From: Natronoarchaeum philippinense
GTDB taxonomy: Archaea > Halobacteriota > Halobacteria > Halobacteriales > Natronoarchaeaceae
NCBI RefSeq assembly: GCF_900215575.1
Contig: NZ_OBEJ01000002.1
Location: forward strand, 434,001-498,000
Direction: 5' to 3'
Length of the DNA: 64,000 bases
In this document: positions 50,341 to 58,777 of the stretch, piece after piece
Layout of the letters: every line of letters begins with the position of its first letter
How positions within the stretch are numbered: position 1 is the stretch's first letter
Notes under the pieces: generated by a model
Seen by the model: only the letters and a program-made list of their open reading frames with translations
What the model was told of the DNA's origin: nothing
Database searches by the model: none
Made by a program: the position numbers and the translations under genes

Positions 50341-51519
50341 ATGATCTCCATCGCGCTTGCCGGGAAGCCAAACGCCGGCAAGTCCACGTTCTACACCGCG
50401 GCGACGCGGGCCGACGTCGACGTTGCGAACTACCCGTTCACGACGATCGACGCCAACCGCGGCGTGACCCACGTCCGGACCGACTGCCCCTGCCTCGACC
50501 GCGAGGAGCGCTGTGGCGACGACAACTGCCGAGAGGGGAAGCGCTACGTCCCGGTCGAACTGCTCGACGTGGCCGGGCTGGTTCCCGGCGCCCACGAGGG
50601 CAAGGGGCTTGGCAACCAGTTCCTCGACGAGTTGACCAACGCAGACGCCATCGTCAACGTGATCGACGCCTCGGGAGGGACCAACGAGGAGGGCGAGCCC
50701 GTCGAGATCGGCGAGCACGACCCGATCGAGGACATCGATTTCATCGAGGAGGAGATGGACATGTGGCTGACGGGGATCGTCGACAGCAACTGGGAGTCCG
50801 TCGAGCGCAAGTCCCGTTCGCCCGAGTTCGACATCGACGAGGCGCTCGCGGACATGCTGACCGGCTTCGGCGCCACGGAGGCCGACGTGGCCGCGAGCCT
50901 GCGCAGTCTCGATTACCCAGACGACCCGATCCAGTGGACCGACGAGCACCGCGAGGAACTGGCCCGCGACATCCGCGCGCGGACGAAGCCGATCATCGTC
51001 GCCGCCAACAAGATCGACGTGGCGCCCGCCGAGAACGTCGAGCGCCTGCTCGATCTGGACAAGCCGGTGATCCCCACGACCGCGGAGGGCGAACTCGCGC
51101 TGCGCAACGCCGCCGACGCCGGACTCGTCGAGTACGACCCTGGCGACGCCGACTTCGAGATCGTCGGCGAGGTCAACGACTCCCAGCGCGACGCCCTGAC
51201 CGACTTGCGCGAAGCGACCGCCAACTGGGACGGCACCGGCGTGCAGGCCGCGCTGAACTACGCGGTGTACGACCTGCTCGACCGGCTCACCGCCTACCCC
51301 GTGCAAGACCAGAGCAAGTGGACCGACGCGAAGGGCAACGTCCTCCCCGACGCGTTCTTGCTCCCGAACGGCTCGACGCCGGTCGATCTAGCCTACGCCG
51401 TCCACTCCGACATCGGCGACGGCTACCTCCACGCGGTCGACGCCACGTCTAATCGAGAGATCGGCGAGGACTATGAATTGGAGGAAGGCGACGTGATCAA
51501 GATCGTGAGTACGAACTGA
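50341..51519 (+). CDS. ychF: YchF/OLA1-type GTPase (Obg family)
   Basis: This 392-residue protein has G1 AGKPNAGKST (about 7-16), a cysteine-containing insertion (CPCLDREERCGDDNC), G3 DVAGLVPGAHEGKGLGNQFL (about 79-98), G4 NKID and a C-terminal TGS domain (about 315-392). These are the features of archaeal OLA1/YchF-like ribosome-associated NTPases. The cysteine cluster is an archaeal feature and may bind metal. The gene is monocistronic. Confidence 0.93.
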   Translation: MISIALAGKPNAGKSTFYTAATRADVDVANYPFTTIDANRGVTHVRTDCPCLDREERCGDDNCREGKRYVPVELLDVAGLVPGAHEGKGLGNQFLDELTNADAIVNVIDASGGTNEEGEPVEIGEHDPIEDIDFIEEEMDMWLTGIVDSNWESVERKSRSPEFDIDEALADMLTGFGATEADVAASLRSLDYPDDPIQWTDEHREELARDIRARTKPIIVAANKIDVAPAENVERLLDLDKPVIPTTAEGELALRNAADAGLVEYDPGDADFEIVGEVNDSQRDALTDLREATANWDGTGVQAALNYAVYDLLDRLTAYPVQDQSKWTDAKGNVLPDAFLLPNGSTPVDLAYAVHSDIGDGYLHAVDATSNREIGEDYELEEGDVIKIVSTN

Positions 51520-51617
51520 CCCGGGAGGTACGGATCGACCGTTTCGTCTTCCCCCGTAGGGATCGACGCGAACCGTCCTACCCAGATCTTATTATCGTCC
51601 GGTTTGGTGCGAATTGT

Positions 51618-52400
51618 ATGGCAGGCATAGACGGTGAGAACCGAGAGCTGTGGGACGCTTGGTCCGACGAGCACCAAGCGATGTGGAATGCGGAGACGAA
51701 CGATGGCGGCCTCCCGCCGGTGTACTCTCCGTTGCCCGACTCCGAGTCGCTGGACGACTGGCAGGCCGAGCGACTTCCTGCGTTCGAGGAGCTTGATTTC
51801 GTCGAACTGGGCTGTGGGGGCGGTCAGGGAACGGTCGGCGCCGCCGACGAAGGGGTCGGCACCGCCGTTGGCGTCGACTTCTCGACCCAGCAACTCCGCC
51901 ACGCGACTCGGTTGCGGGATCTGTACGGTGTCGACGCCGAGTTCGTCGCTGGCGATGTCTCGGATCTCCCCCTAGCCGATGACGCCTTCGATCTTGCGTA
52001 CTCCGGCTTCGTGTACTTCATGGTCGAAGATCTCGACGCCGCACTCGGGGAAGCACAGCGCGTGCTTCGGGAGAACGGCGTGCTCTCGTTTGAGGTTCCG
52101 CACCCGTTCCACGAACTGTTCGATCCGGACACGCTGGAGTTCGAGCGGAGCTATCATTCTACTGGTCCCCGCCGCGACAAGAACGACGAGGTACTCCACG
52201 AGGATATCGTCGTCTTCGACCGAACGATCGGCGAACTCCATACGGCGCTCGTCGACGCCGGTTTCACGGTCAAGCAACTTTGGGAGTGGCCACAAAGCGA
52301 CGATCCGGGCGATTACGACGACGAGGGGGCCAAAAGCACGTCACCAGAACTGAAGGCGAATGTGCCGCGAACGCTCGGATTTCGCGCAGTTGTCGACTGA
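51618..52400 (+). CDS. Class I SAM-dependent methyltransferase
   Basis: This 260-residue protein has motif I VELGCGGGQGTVGAA (about 58-72), VGVDFSTQQLRHA (motif II), FVAGDVSDLPLADDAFDLAYS (about 111-131) and the Methyltransf_11 post-I pattern. The small-molecule substrate is unknown. A second methyltransferase of this type is at 18293-19054. The gene is monocistronic and convergent with the Tat-type gene downstream. Confidence 0.92.
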   Translation: MAGIDGENRELWDAWSDEHQAMWNAETNDGGLPPVYSPLPDSESLDDWQAERLPAFEELDFVELGCGGGQGTVGAADEGVGTAVGVDFSTQQLRHATRLRDLYGVDAEFVAGDVSDLPLADDAFDLAYSGFVYFMVEDLDAALGEAQRVLRENGVLSFEVPHPFHELFDPDTLEFERSYHSTGPRRDKNDEVLHEDIVVFDRTIGELHTALVDAGFTVKQLWEWPQSDDPGDYDDEGAKSTSPELKANVPRTLGFRAVVD

Positions 52401-52440
52401 CTTCCCGACTGTCGGGCCTCGCTGGGATCCGGAATGACGG

Positions 52441-52455
52441 GGCGTCCCCGACGCC
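52441..52455. repeat. GGCGTC/GACGCC inverted repeat between convergent genes
   Basis: 6-bp arms around CCC lie between convergent stops (52400 and 52462). This is a member of the 3'-end palindrome family. Confidence 0.65.
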
Positions 52456-52461
52456 ACGCCG

Positions 52462-53448
52462 CTACCGATGCCAGTAGATGTCGGTCGCCCGGTGTCGGGA
52501 GTTGTAGGCGTCGAGCCCGTCGCCGAGAACACCGGTCAGATAGAGGTCGTCGTACAGCGTCGAGTGCATGTAATCGAGGAACGTGATCGCCATTACGAGG
52601 TCGCCGTCCTCGCGGAGCAGACTCGCAACGCCGGTGTAGGCGTGCTTGTGGCGCGTGTCGCTGACGAACATCGTGACGACCGGGACGGTCGCTTCGTGGG
52701 CCGGGACGGCGTGGAGCGACTCGGCCGCCCGGCGCGTCAGTTCCGTGCAGAACAGCCCCGTCGCCTCGCCGCTCTGTAAGGCCTCGAAGTCCACCGGCGA
52801 CTCGAAGTGCTTCCGCAGGTCGACGGCGCCAAAGAGCACGTTGTCCTCGATCGATCCGGCGACGTACCGAGGCTTGTCGTAGCTGCTGTGCTCGCGGAAC
52901 GCGGTCCGCAGCGCCGTGACGACGCGCTCTGGATCGGCGGGGTCGGCGCCGGTGAATCCGGCGACGGTATCCGGGTCGGCGTAGTCGTACCCGTCGCGGG
53001 TGGCTCCGACGGCAAACTGGCTGGTGTCGGCGTCGTTGATGCGCTCGAAGAACTCGTCGAACGTCGCGCCTTCGACGACGAACTCGCCGCTCCGGAGCGC
53101 CGGAACGTCACGAATCAGCTCCTCGACCGGACCGCCAGCGAGCCCGTATTCGGCGTCGATCGCTGCGCCCTCCTCGGGCGTGGCGCCGGTCACCGAGCGT
53201 TCGGCAACGGCGTCGTCGCCGTCGACCACTCTGACGGTATCGCCCGACAGTTCGATGGCGTACTCGTCTAACTCGGCGCGGTAGTCGCCGACGCGCATCC
53301 ACTCGGTGAGCAGCGGTTTGAGGTCCTGCTCCCGGACGTTCGTGCCCGTGATGACGCCGTAGCCGATCTGAGTGTTGTACAGCGCCTTCCCGCTGCCGCC
53401 GACGGCGACGCCGCCGCCGAGGAGCTTCAGCATCTTGCGACGGTTCAT
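52462..53448 (-). CDS. Exported protein of unknown function
   Basis: This 328-residue protein has an N-terminal RRKMLKLLGGGVAVGGSG stretch resembling a twin-arginine-type signal, although the hydrophobic core is short. The mature part is acidic and mixed alpha/beta, and contains FCTELTRRAAESLHAVPAHEATVPVVTMFV. No family is recognised. The ATG overlaps the TGA of a short upstream frame (ATGA), which suggests translational coupling. It borders the restriction-modification island. Confidence 0.75.
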   Translation of the reverse strand: MNRRKMLKLLGGGVAVGGSGKALYNTQIGYGVITGTNVREQDLKPLLTEWMRVGDYRAELDEYAIELSGDTVRVVDGDDAVAERSVTGATPEEGAAIDAEYGLAGGPVEELIRDVPALRSGEFVVEGATFDEFFERINDADTSQFAVGATRDGYDYADPDTVAGFTGADPADPERVVTALRTAFREHSSYDKPRYVAGSIEDNVLFGAVDLRKHFESPVDFEALQSGEATGLFCTELTRRAAESLHAVPAHEATVPVVTMFVSDTRHKHAYTGVASLLREDGDLVMAITFLDYMHSTLYDDLYLTGVLGDGLDAYNSRHRATDIYWHR

Positions 53449-53519
53449 CGCACCCTCTCCGCGGCGACGCCGCTATCCGGAGCAATCATGCTCTGCAGTC
53501 GGTCAGCTCGTTCACTCAT
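53445..53519 (-). CDS. Possible short upstream frame overlapping the exported-protein gene
   Basis: MSERADRLQSMIAPDSGVAA ends with a TGA that overlaps the ATG of the next gene. The same frame is open up to 53627 (MFIRAAYRAATVPEQKAF start, 60 aa). It could be a real small protein or a leader whose translation controls the downstream gene. No homology is recognised, and the evidence is the overlap alone. Confidence 0.3.
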   Translation of the reverse strand: MSERADRLQSMIAPDSGVAAERVR

Positions 53520-53796
53520 TTCGCGCCACCAGTCCGACTCCCACGGTCGTACGTCTCTGCACGCGTTCGAGATAAATGCTTTCTGCTCGGGGACGGTAGC
53601 GGCCCGATAAGCTGCTCGTATGAACACGAATCAACTGTTCGTTGTGTTGCCTTCCAAGCGGTGCGTTAGTGATTGACCACTTCTGACTGCAGAAAACATA
53701 CTTTATCATTCATATTGGTGGCGTCTCTGATGTATGTATACTGTATCTAATATGTAATATAGTATGATATGGGCATATTGAGTGGGCGTCAGATGA
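53520..53796. other. AT-rich left border of the restriction-modification island
   Basis: Base composition drops sharply here, with runs such as TATTGGTGGC and the AT-rich GTATACTGTATCTAATATG. No gene is supported beyond the possible short frame ending at 53445. Promoter elements for the endonuclease gene are expected near 53760-53770. No attachment site was found. Confidence 0.5.
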
Positions 53797-54870
53797 ATGT
53801 CGGAGTACTCTGGCGATCCCTCTGAATTCAAAGTGTACTGGTTCGCTCGCGATCTTGTAGCATCCAGCTATGGCAGTTATGCCACCAAGGAAACAGAAAC
53901 GCTGAAACAGCTTTCTTCTCAGCTCGAACGTTCAGTATCGGACGATCATACGGGTAACGATCGATCTCTTGAAGAGCAAAAGCAGCTCATCAGAGAGTCA
54001 ATCACAGGCTCTGTCAACAGGATATACCGAGATGATATCTCAAAGCGCTACCGGCAGACCGAAGATCTTGTCGAGAGAATCCTTCGGCGGGTTGCAGAGC
54101 AAGACGATATCAGGGAATTCCGGATTGCGATCGACGCAGTAGTTCGTACCAGTGAAATTTTGGATACGACCCCGAGCTTTGGAGAGAGCGAAATTGTCGA
54201 AATAGTCGACCAGACACTACAGACAGAGAACGGATCTTTGGACCCCTCAAAAGCCTATGATGCCCTGTTCAATGTCGACTTCGAGGGGGAAGCCTATCAG
54301 TTAGGGGCGCAGCGTGAGCCACTCATTGAGTACGTTCACGAGCGAATGAATGAGCTTGAACGAGAATCTCATATTGGTGCGCAGGAAGTAGCTCGGATTC
54401 TATCCGGGATCGTCCAAGAGTACGAGCGACGTGCCGGACAGAGCAGAGCCTCGACCGCCGGGAACGTACTCGAAACAGGGCTACAGCACATATTCAACCA
54501 GTTCGATATCCCTGCCACCAACGACCAAGCACACTTTGGTGATCTCGAGGTTGACAACAAAGTAGCGGGGCCAGAGGGTGCGATCGGGTTCTCGTGCAAG
54601 CGAACGCTCCGAGAGCGGTTTCGGCAGAGTCTGTCCCGTGAAGCCGAAATCGGGGTCGATGAAATCTGGTTTGTTTCGCTTCTGATGGCAGACGTGTCCC
54701 GAGAGAAGGTGGAGGATATCAGCAACGACGGTGGACGAATCTATGTTCCGCGCGATTCGTTTGTTTGGAACCGATACAGCGACATTGACGATCTCTCCTA
54801 CACGCTCCGGCCAGCGGATCAGTTCCTCGAGGATATTGTCGAGTTCACAGCGGTAACGGCTGATCTATAA
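53797..54870 (+). CDS. Putative type II restriction endonuclease
   Basis: This 357-residue protein is mostly helical in the first 220 residues. It then shows a nuclease-like core: NVLETGLQHIFNQFDIP, HFGDLEVDNKVAG (D249, E251, D253) and IGFSCKRTLRERFRQ (K268), which fits a PD-(D/E)xK layout. It is convergent with a C5-methyltransferase gene, separated by 75 bp. The pair is therefore read as a type II system. The recognition sequence is unknown. GC and codon usage are clearly lower than in core genes. Confidence 0.75.
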   Translation: MSEYSGDPSEFKVYWFARDLVASSYGSYATKETETLKQLSSQLERSVSDDHTGNDRSLEEQKQLIRESITGSVNRIYRDDISKRYRQTEDLVERILRRVAEQDDIREFRIAIDAVVRTSEILDTTPSFGESEIVEIVDQTLQTENGSLDPSKAYDALFNVDFEGEAYQLGAQREPLIEYVHERMNELERESHIGAQEVARILSGIVQEYERRAGQSRASTAGNVLETGLQHIFNQFDIPATNDQAHFGDLEVDNKVAGPEGAIGFSCKRTLRERFRQSLSREAEIGVDEIWFVSLLMADVSREKVEDISNDGGRIYVPRDSFVWNRYSDIDDLSYTLRPADQFLEDIVEFTAVTADL

Positions 54871-54945
54871 ATCGGCGATTCAGGGGTCAGAACGTCCGCA
54901 TAAGATGGAAAGACCACACAGAAAAGAACGGCATGCTCTCGGTGA

Positions 54946-56304
54946 TCAGTCCGCCTTTTGGGGTTCCTGCTGTGAGATCGGGCGATCGAAGATTTCCGTT
55001 CGGATAGCAGTCCCAAGTGCTTGGGCCAGCAACGGAGGAACAGCATTACCGACCTGTTTGAATGCATGAGTTCGGGCCACCGGGAACTCGAAGGTGTCTT
55101 TGAAAGACTGGAAACGAGCAGCCTCCCGAACGGTGATCGAACGAGCCTCGTTTGGATGGATGAACATGTGGCCGTCTTTGTAGAGATGCGCGACGACGGT
55201 TGTTGCTGGCTCTCGCGGGTTCTGCTTTTTGAGCTTGTCCGGGAAGATATCCGTTCGATACGGCTGATGTTCCTCCGGAATATCTCCGATTATGTAGGAG
55301 GTGCCTTCCCCGAGGAGCTTGTATAGGGTGAGATCTCGCATATTATGCCCCCGACACTCGTGGTTCAACAGCGGCTGCTCGTCCCAGTCCTCTTGTTCGC
55401 TATTGTCTCGTGCCCAGTACTGATACTCTGACACTGGCCCCAGCTCGTACTCTTCTGCCTTGGTGGGCGGCGTATCTCCGCTCGGTGAAACTGGCGGGAG
55501 ATCGAGAATAGCGTCAGCAACGGTGTTCCACGGCTTCCGGCTCCGTCTATTCTTTCTGAATGTCGGGAACTCCTCTTCTTCTCGGTCATCAACAAACCCA
55601 TCGAGCGTGTGCTGACTCTCTTCAGAACGCTTCGACGGATCCGTTTTGTATTTGATGTCCTTTTCGTCCTCGTTGCTGGGAGAGCGATGGGTCTTCCACT
55701 CTTCCATATCAGGATTCTCAGCACCGATCCGGTTCCCGATGAAGAAGAGCCGCTTGCGATGCTGAGGAACACCGAAGTCGGCTGAGTCCAGAAGCTGCAC
55801 ACGTACGTTGTAGTCGAGGTCAAGATCCAAATCGGCAACCTCTCTCTCGCCCCGCATCTGCTCCTTGATCGTCTCCACTACTGGCCGGCCTTCTTCGTTT
55901 TCGGCTGAAAGCATTCCCTCCACGTTCTCCATCAGGAACGCTTTCGGCTGATAATGATCGACAAAGCGGAGGAAGTCCTCATAGAGAAGATGACGATCGT
56001 CACTCTGGTTATCTCGCCCATCGATCGAATTGATCTTGCTTCGCCCGACAAGGGAGAAGGTTGGACAGGGAGGCCCACCAGCAACAAGATCAAGTTCGCC
56101 CTCATCGAGTCCGAGATCCGGAGGGTCTTCCTCCCGGATGTCTCCCACCGTCATCTCACAGCCATGATTCGCTTCATAGGTGGGCTTGGTGTTCTCTTCG
56201 TGGTCAATTCCCCAAAGAGTTTCAAACCCAGCATCAGAGAGGCCCTGAGACAGACCTCCAGCACCACAGAAGAGGTCAATCGCAGTGAGGTGTTCCTCGG
56301 TCAT
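54946..56304 (-). CDS. DNA (cytosine-5) methyltransferase
   Basis: This 452-residue m5C methyltransferase has motif I DLFCGAGGLSQG (about 10-21), the catalytic GGPPCPTFS with C80 (76-84), motif VI ENVEG (126-130), motif VIII QHRKRLFFIG and motif X QVGNAVPP near the C-terminus. A target-recognition region of about 150 residues (about 210-360) lies between VIII and IX. It would protect the host site from the neighbouring endonuclease. A TATA-like AATTTAAACG (56330-56339) lies about 28 bp upstream and fits a leaderless start at 56304. Confidence 0.93.
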   Translation of the reverse strand: MTEEHLTAIDLFCGAGGLSQGLSDAGFETLWGIDHEENTKPTYEANHGCEMTVGDIREEDPPDLGLDEGELDLVAGGPPCPTFSLVGRSKINSIDGRDNQSDDRHLLYEDFLRFVDHYQPKAFLMENVEGMLSAENEEGRPVVETIKEQMRGEREVADLDLDLDYNVRVQLLDSADFGVPQHRKRLFFIGNRIGAENPDMEEWKTHRSPSNEDEKDIKYKTDPSKRSEESQHTLDGFVDDREEEEFPTFRKNRRSRKPWNTVADAILDLPPVSPSGDTPPTKAEEYELGPVSEYQYWARDNSEQEDWDEQPLLNHECRGHNMRDLTLYKLLGEGTSYIIGDIPEEHQPYRTDIFPDKLKKQNPREPATTVVAHLYKDGHMFIHPNEARSITVREAARFQSFKDTFEFPVARTHAFKQVGNAVPPLLAQALGTAIRTEIFDRPISQQEPQKAD

Positions 56305-56360
56305 CTGTTCACACCAATGTAGTGGTCATCGTTTAAATTGTCTGTTCTGCCCATGTAGCG

Positions 56361-56380
56361 ATATTGTACATATATTGTAA
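56361..56380. promoter_or_regulatory. Phased direct repeats between the methyltransferase and winged-helix genes
   Basis: ATATTGTA occurs at 56361-56368 and again at 56372-56379, 11 bp apart (one helical turn). They lie just outside the TATA elements of both divergent genes (56330-56339 and the GATACATAC stretch near 56385-56393). They are candidate binding sites for the winged-helix protein. Confidence 0.5.
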
Positions 56381-56420
56381 CCAAGATACATACACCGCTA
56401 CTGTTAATCGCCTCCACCGA

Positions 56421-56675
56421 ATGGACGTTGACGAATATGCTTGGATCAAGGCCAGTAACTATCGGGAGAATATTCTGGTCGCTATCGGCGAAAAGCCCCG
56501 GACGCCAAAGGAACTGGCTGAGATGAACGAGTACTATCTCAGCCACGTAAGTAATGTCCTCTCTGATCTCAATGACCACGGGCTTGCAGAATGCATCACA
56601 CCCGATCGCAACAAAGGGCGACTCTGGCAGGTAACGCAGAAAGGAGAAGAGATGGTCGAAGATATACACCGGTGA
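56421..56675 (+). CDS. Winged-helix protein next to the restriction-modification genes
   Basis: This 84-residue protein has a winged helix: YRENILVAIGEKPRTPKELAEMNEYYLSHVSNVLSDLNDHGLAECI and the wing NKGRLWQVTQKGEEM. It is divergent from the methyltransferase gene with 116 bp between the starts. It is a plausible controller of restriction-modification expression, although it is not of the classical HTH C-protein family. The ATG at 56421 was chosen on the HTH start. Confidence 0.8.
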   Translation: MDVDEYAWIKASNYRENILVAIGEKPRTPKELAEMNEYYLSHVSNVLSDLNDHGLAECITPDRNKGRLWQVTQKGEEMVEDIHR

Positions 56676-56791
56676 CTAGTCGCAATTCGTGTCGTTTGGA
56701 TGCCGGAGATCACCGGCCTACAAAACTGCACACCCAATCGGAGCAACTGACCATCGAACCCTAGACGGTCTCTCGACGGAGACAGAGGGCG

Positions 56792-57643
56792 TCAGTCGTC
56801 GGTCCCGGCTGCGGCGCCGTCGACCCCGCCGCGGGAACTGGAGCGTCGGCGCTCACCCCAGTCGACGATTCTGACCGCGCCCCAGACGCTGACGACCGCA
56901 AGCACGAGGCCGGCGATCACGTCGATCAGCCAGTGGATGCCCAATATCATCGTCGAAAGCACGACGCAGGTCGCCACGAACGTCGCAATCTTGAACCAGC
57001 GCGGATACTCTTCGCGGGATCGCCAAGCCAGCAGCGCCGCCGCGACCGCCAGCGAGGTGTGCAGTGACGGAAACACGTTGGTGTTCGCCGACACGGCGGC
57101 GGTCAGATCCTGCGTCGAGGGATAAATCTCGTACATCGGCTCGGCGACGGCGTCGGAGACCCAGACGCGGGGGCCGTAGGCGATAAACAGCGTGTAACAC
57201 AGCGTGCCTATGAAGTAGTTGAGCAGGTACGCCATCAGCAACTCCTTGAGGTACCGGCCGGAGGGAAGCAGGAAGTAGGCCAGCAACGGGAAGACCAGCA
57301 GGAACGGGAACCCGAACATGTACATGGTCGAGAAGAAGTCGTAGGTCGCGTTCGGGGTGAAATCCTGCAGGTGCGCGACGAACAGCCCTTCGATCGCGTA
57401 GATTTCGTCGGTGATATTCCAGTCCAGTGACTTCGAGATTTGCAGGGTTTTGCCGTGTGTGGCACGTTTGCCAAGGAAGAACACGGCCGTCACGGCCAGA
57501 TACGGCGCGACATCGAACAGTCGGTTGCGGATGTCGTTGGCAGTCCGGCGGAGTTGTTCAACTTCGATACAGAGCGTGGCTGTCACCGCAAGCCCGGCCG
57601 CAACGGCCAGCACGGTGACGATCAGGGCGTCAAGCAGTGCCAT
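56792..57643 (-). CDS. PAP2-family membrane phosphatase-like protein
   Basis: This 283-residue membrane protein has six or so hydrophobic helices. The PAP2 motifs are NVFPSLHTSLAVAAALLAW (about 192-210) and STMILGIHWLIDVIAG (about 234-249), with the two histidines and the aspartate in place. The third motif (KxxxxxxRP) is not obvious. The family includes lipid phosphate phosphatases and inositolphosphoceramide synthase-like enzymes. A polar, arginine/serine-rich tail follows. It is probably involved in archaeal lipid or dolichol-phosphate recycling. Confidence 0.85.
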   Translation of the reverse strand: MALLDALIVTVLAVAAGLAVTATLCIEVEQLRRTANDIRNRLFDVAPYLAVTAVFFLGKRATHGKTLQISKSLDWNITDEIYAIEGLFVAHLQDFTPNATYDFFSTMYMFGFPFLLVFPLLAYFLLPSGRYLKELLMAYLLNYFIGTLCYTLFIAYGPRVWVSDAVAEPMYEIYPSTQDLTAAVSANTNVFPSLHTSLAVAAALLAWRSREEYPRWFKIATFVATCVVLSTMILGIHWLIDVIAGLVLAVVSVWGAVRIVDWGERRRSSSRGGVDGAAAGTDD

Positions 57644-57838
57644 CTGTAGTGTCCTCGAATCGTGATTTGTCGTGCCCGGACGGAGGTCGCGCCGCGGACC
57701 AGCAACGACGCGTGCGTGTGGGGCGGGACCGGGCGTACCCGCCGTTCACGTCTTCTGGTGTTCACTGGCTGACGTATAATATCATCGGACTCGTCCGGTG
57801 GGAATTGTCGTGTCGGATGTGTGTGTTCAGCATGTGGA

Positions 57839-58690
57839 TCACCCCAGCGGTCGCCACCACACCGCGGCGACCAGCACCGCGAGGAAGACGTAGCTCCCGC
57901 GGATCAGCAGCATCGTCGCGATCTCCGTGTCCGCCCGCCGGGCGATGGCCGCGACGACGCCGAAGGCCGCTGCGGCGACGGCGCCGCCGAGCGGGAACGG
58001 TCCCGTAACCGCTAGTACGACGACAAGCGCCAGCGCGGACAGCATCAGCCCGTAGGCGACGGTCCAAGCGCGCTCTGGCCCCACCGCGACGGCCACGGTA
58101 CGCTTGCGGATCGAGCGGTCGTAGTCGTAGTCCTGTGCGTCGTCGATCACCTTCACGCCCGAGAGCAAGCCGAGGAACACGACGGCGAAGGCGACCGGTT
58201 CGACGGCGAGCGCGCCCGTCTGGACGTAGTAGCCGCCGAGGATCGACAGGGCGACGCCGGCAGGGTAGCCAGTCGTCGTCGTGATCGGATTGGTGTCGAG
58301 TTGGGGGGCGTGGTGGTAGGCGATCAGCCAGCACGGCAGGGTCAGCAGGGCGGCGCCGGGGCCGACGAGGACTCCGAGTGCGGCGATACACGCGAAACAG
58401 ACGACCGAAGCGCCCGCCAGCGCGTACCGACAGCCCGATTCGGTCAGGGGGTGGTCCTCGTCCTCACCGCGGCCGTAGAAGTCGACGTAGCCATCCTTGA
58501 CGTGGGCGGTGTAGACGGCCGCGAAAATGGCGACGGCGTGGAGGCTGCCGACGACCGGGTCGAACTGGCCGGCGACGACGGCGCCGAACAGCGACGCGGC
58601 GACCGGCGGTAACATGAACACGGGATGGACTTGCGAGCCAAGCGCCGCGAGCTCGGCCTGCGGTCCGGTACCGTGCCGGGCGATTGCCAT
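57839..58690 (-). CDS. UbiA-family prenyltransferase
   Basis: This 283-residue membrane protein has about eight hydrophobic segments. The aspartate-rich loop YVDFYGRGEDEDHPLTESG (about 68-86) and the second motif VIDDAQDYDYDRSIRKRT (about 181-198) match UbiA enzymes, though the first is not the classic NDxxDxxxD. UbiA enzymes join prenyl chains to aromatic or lipid acceptors. In haloarchaea this could concern menaquinone, heme or lipid cores. A TATA box CCATAATTATG lies 28 bp upstream of the ATG (58713-58724). Confidence 0.85.
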   Translation of the reverse strand: MAIARHGTGPQAELAALGSQVHPVFMLPPVAASLFGAVVAGQFDPVVGSLHAVAIFAAVYTAHVKDGYVDFYGRGEDEDHPLTESGCRYALAGASVVCFACIAALGVLVGPGAALLTLPCWLIAYHHAPQLDTNPITTTTGYPAGVALSILGGYYVQTGALAVEPVAFAVVFLGLLSGVKVIDDAQDYDYDRSIRKRTVAVAVGPERAWTVAYGLMLSALALVVVLAVTGPFPLGGAVAAAAFGVVAAIARRADTEIATMLLIRGSYVFLAVLVAAVWWRPLG

Positions 58691-58712
58691 ACTGATTCGT
58701 CGGACTGTCGGC

Positions 58713-58724
58713 GCATAATTATGG
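58713..58724 (-). promoter_or_regulatory. TATA box of the UbiA-family gene
   Basis: The minus strand reads CCATAATTATG, centred 28 bp upstream of the ATG at 58690. It supports a leaderless transcript. Confidence 0.6.
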
Positions 58725-58777
58725 GGGTCAAAAAGTCGACGCCGCCAGTCAGGCGACGAGGCAGCTGCTTTCGTCGG

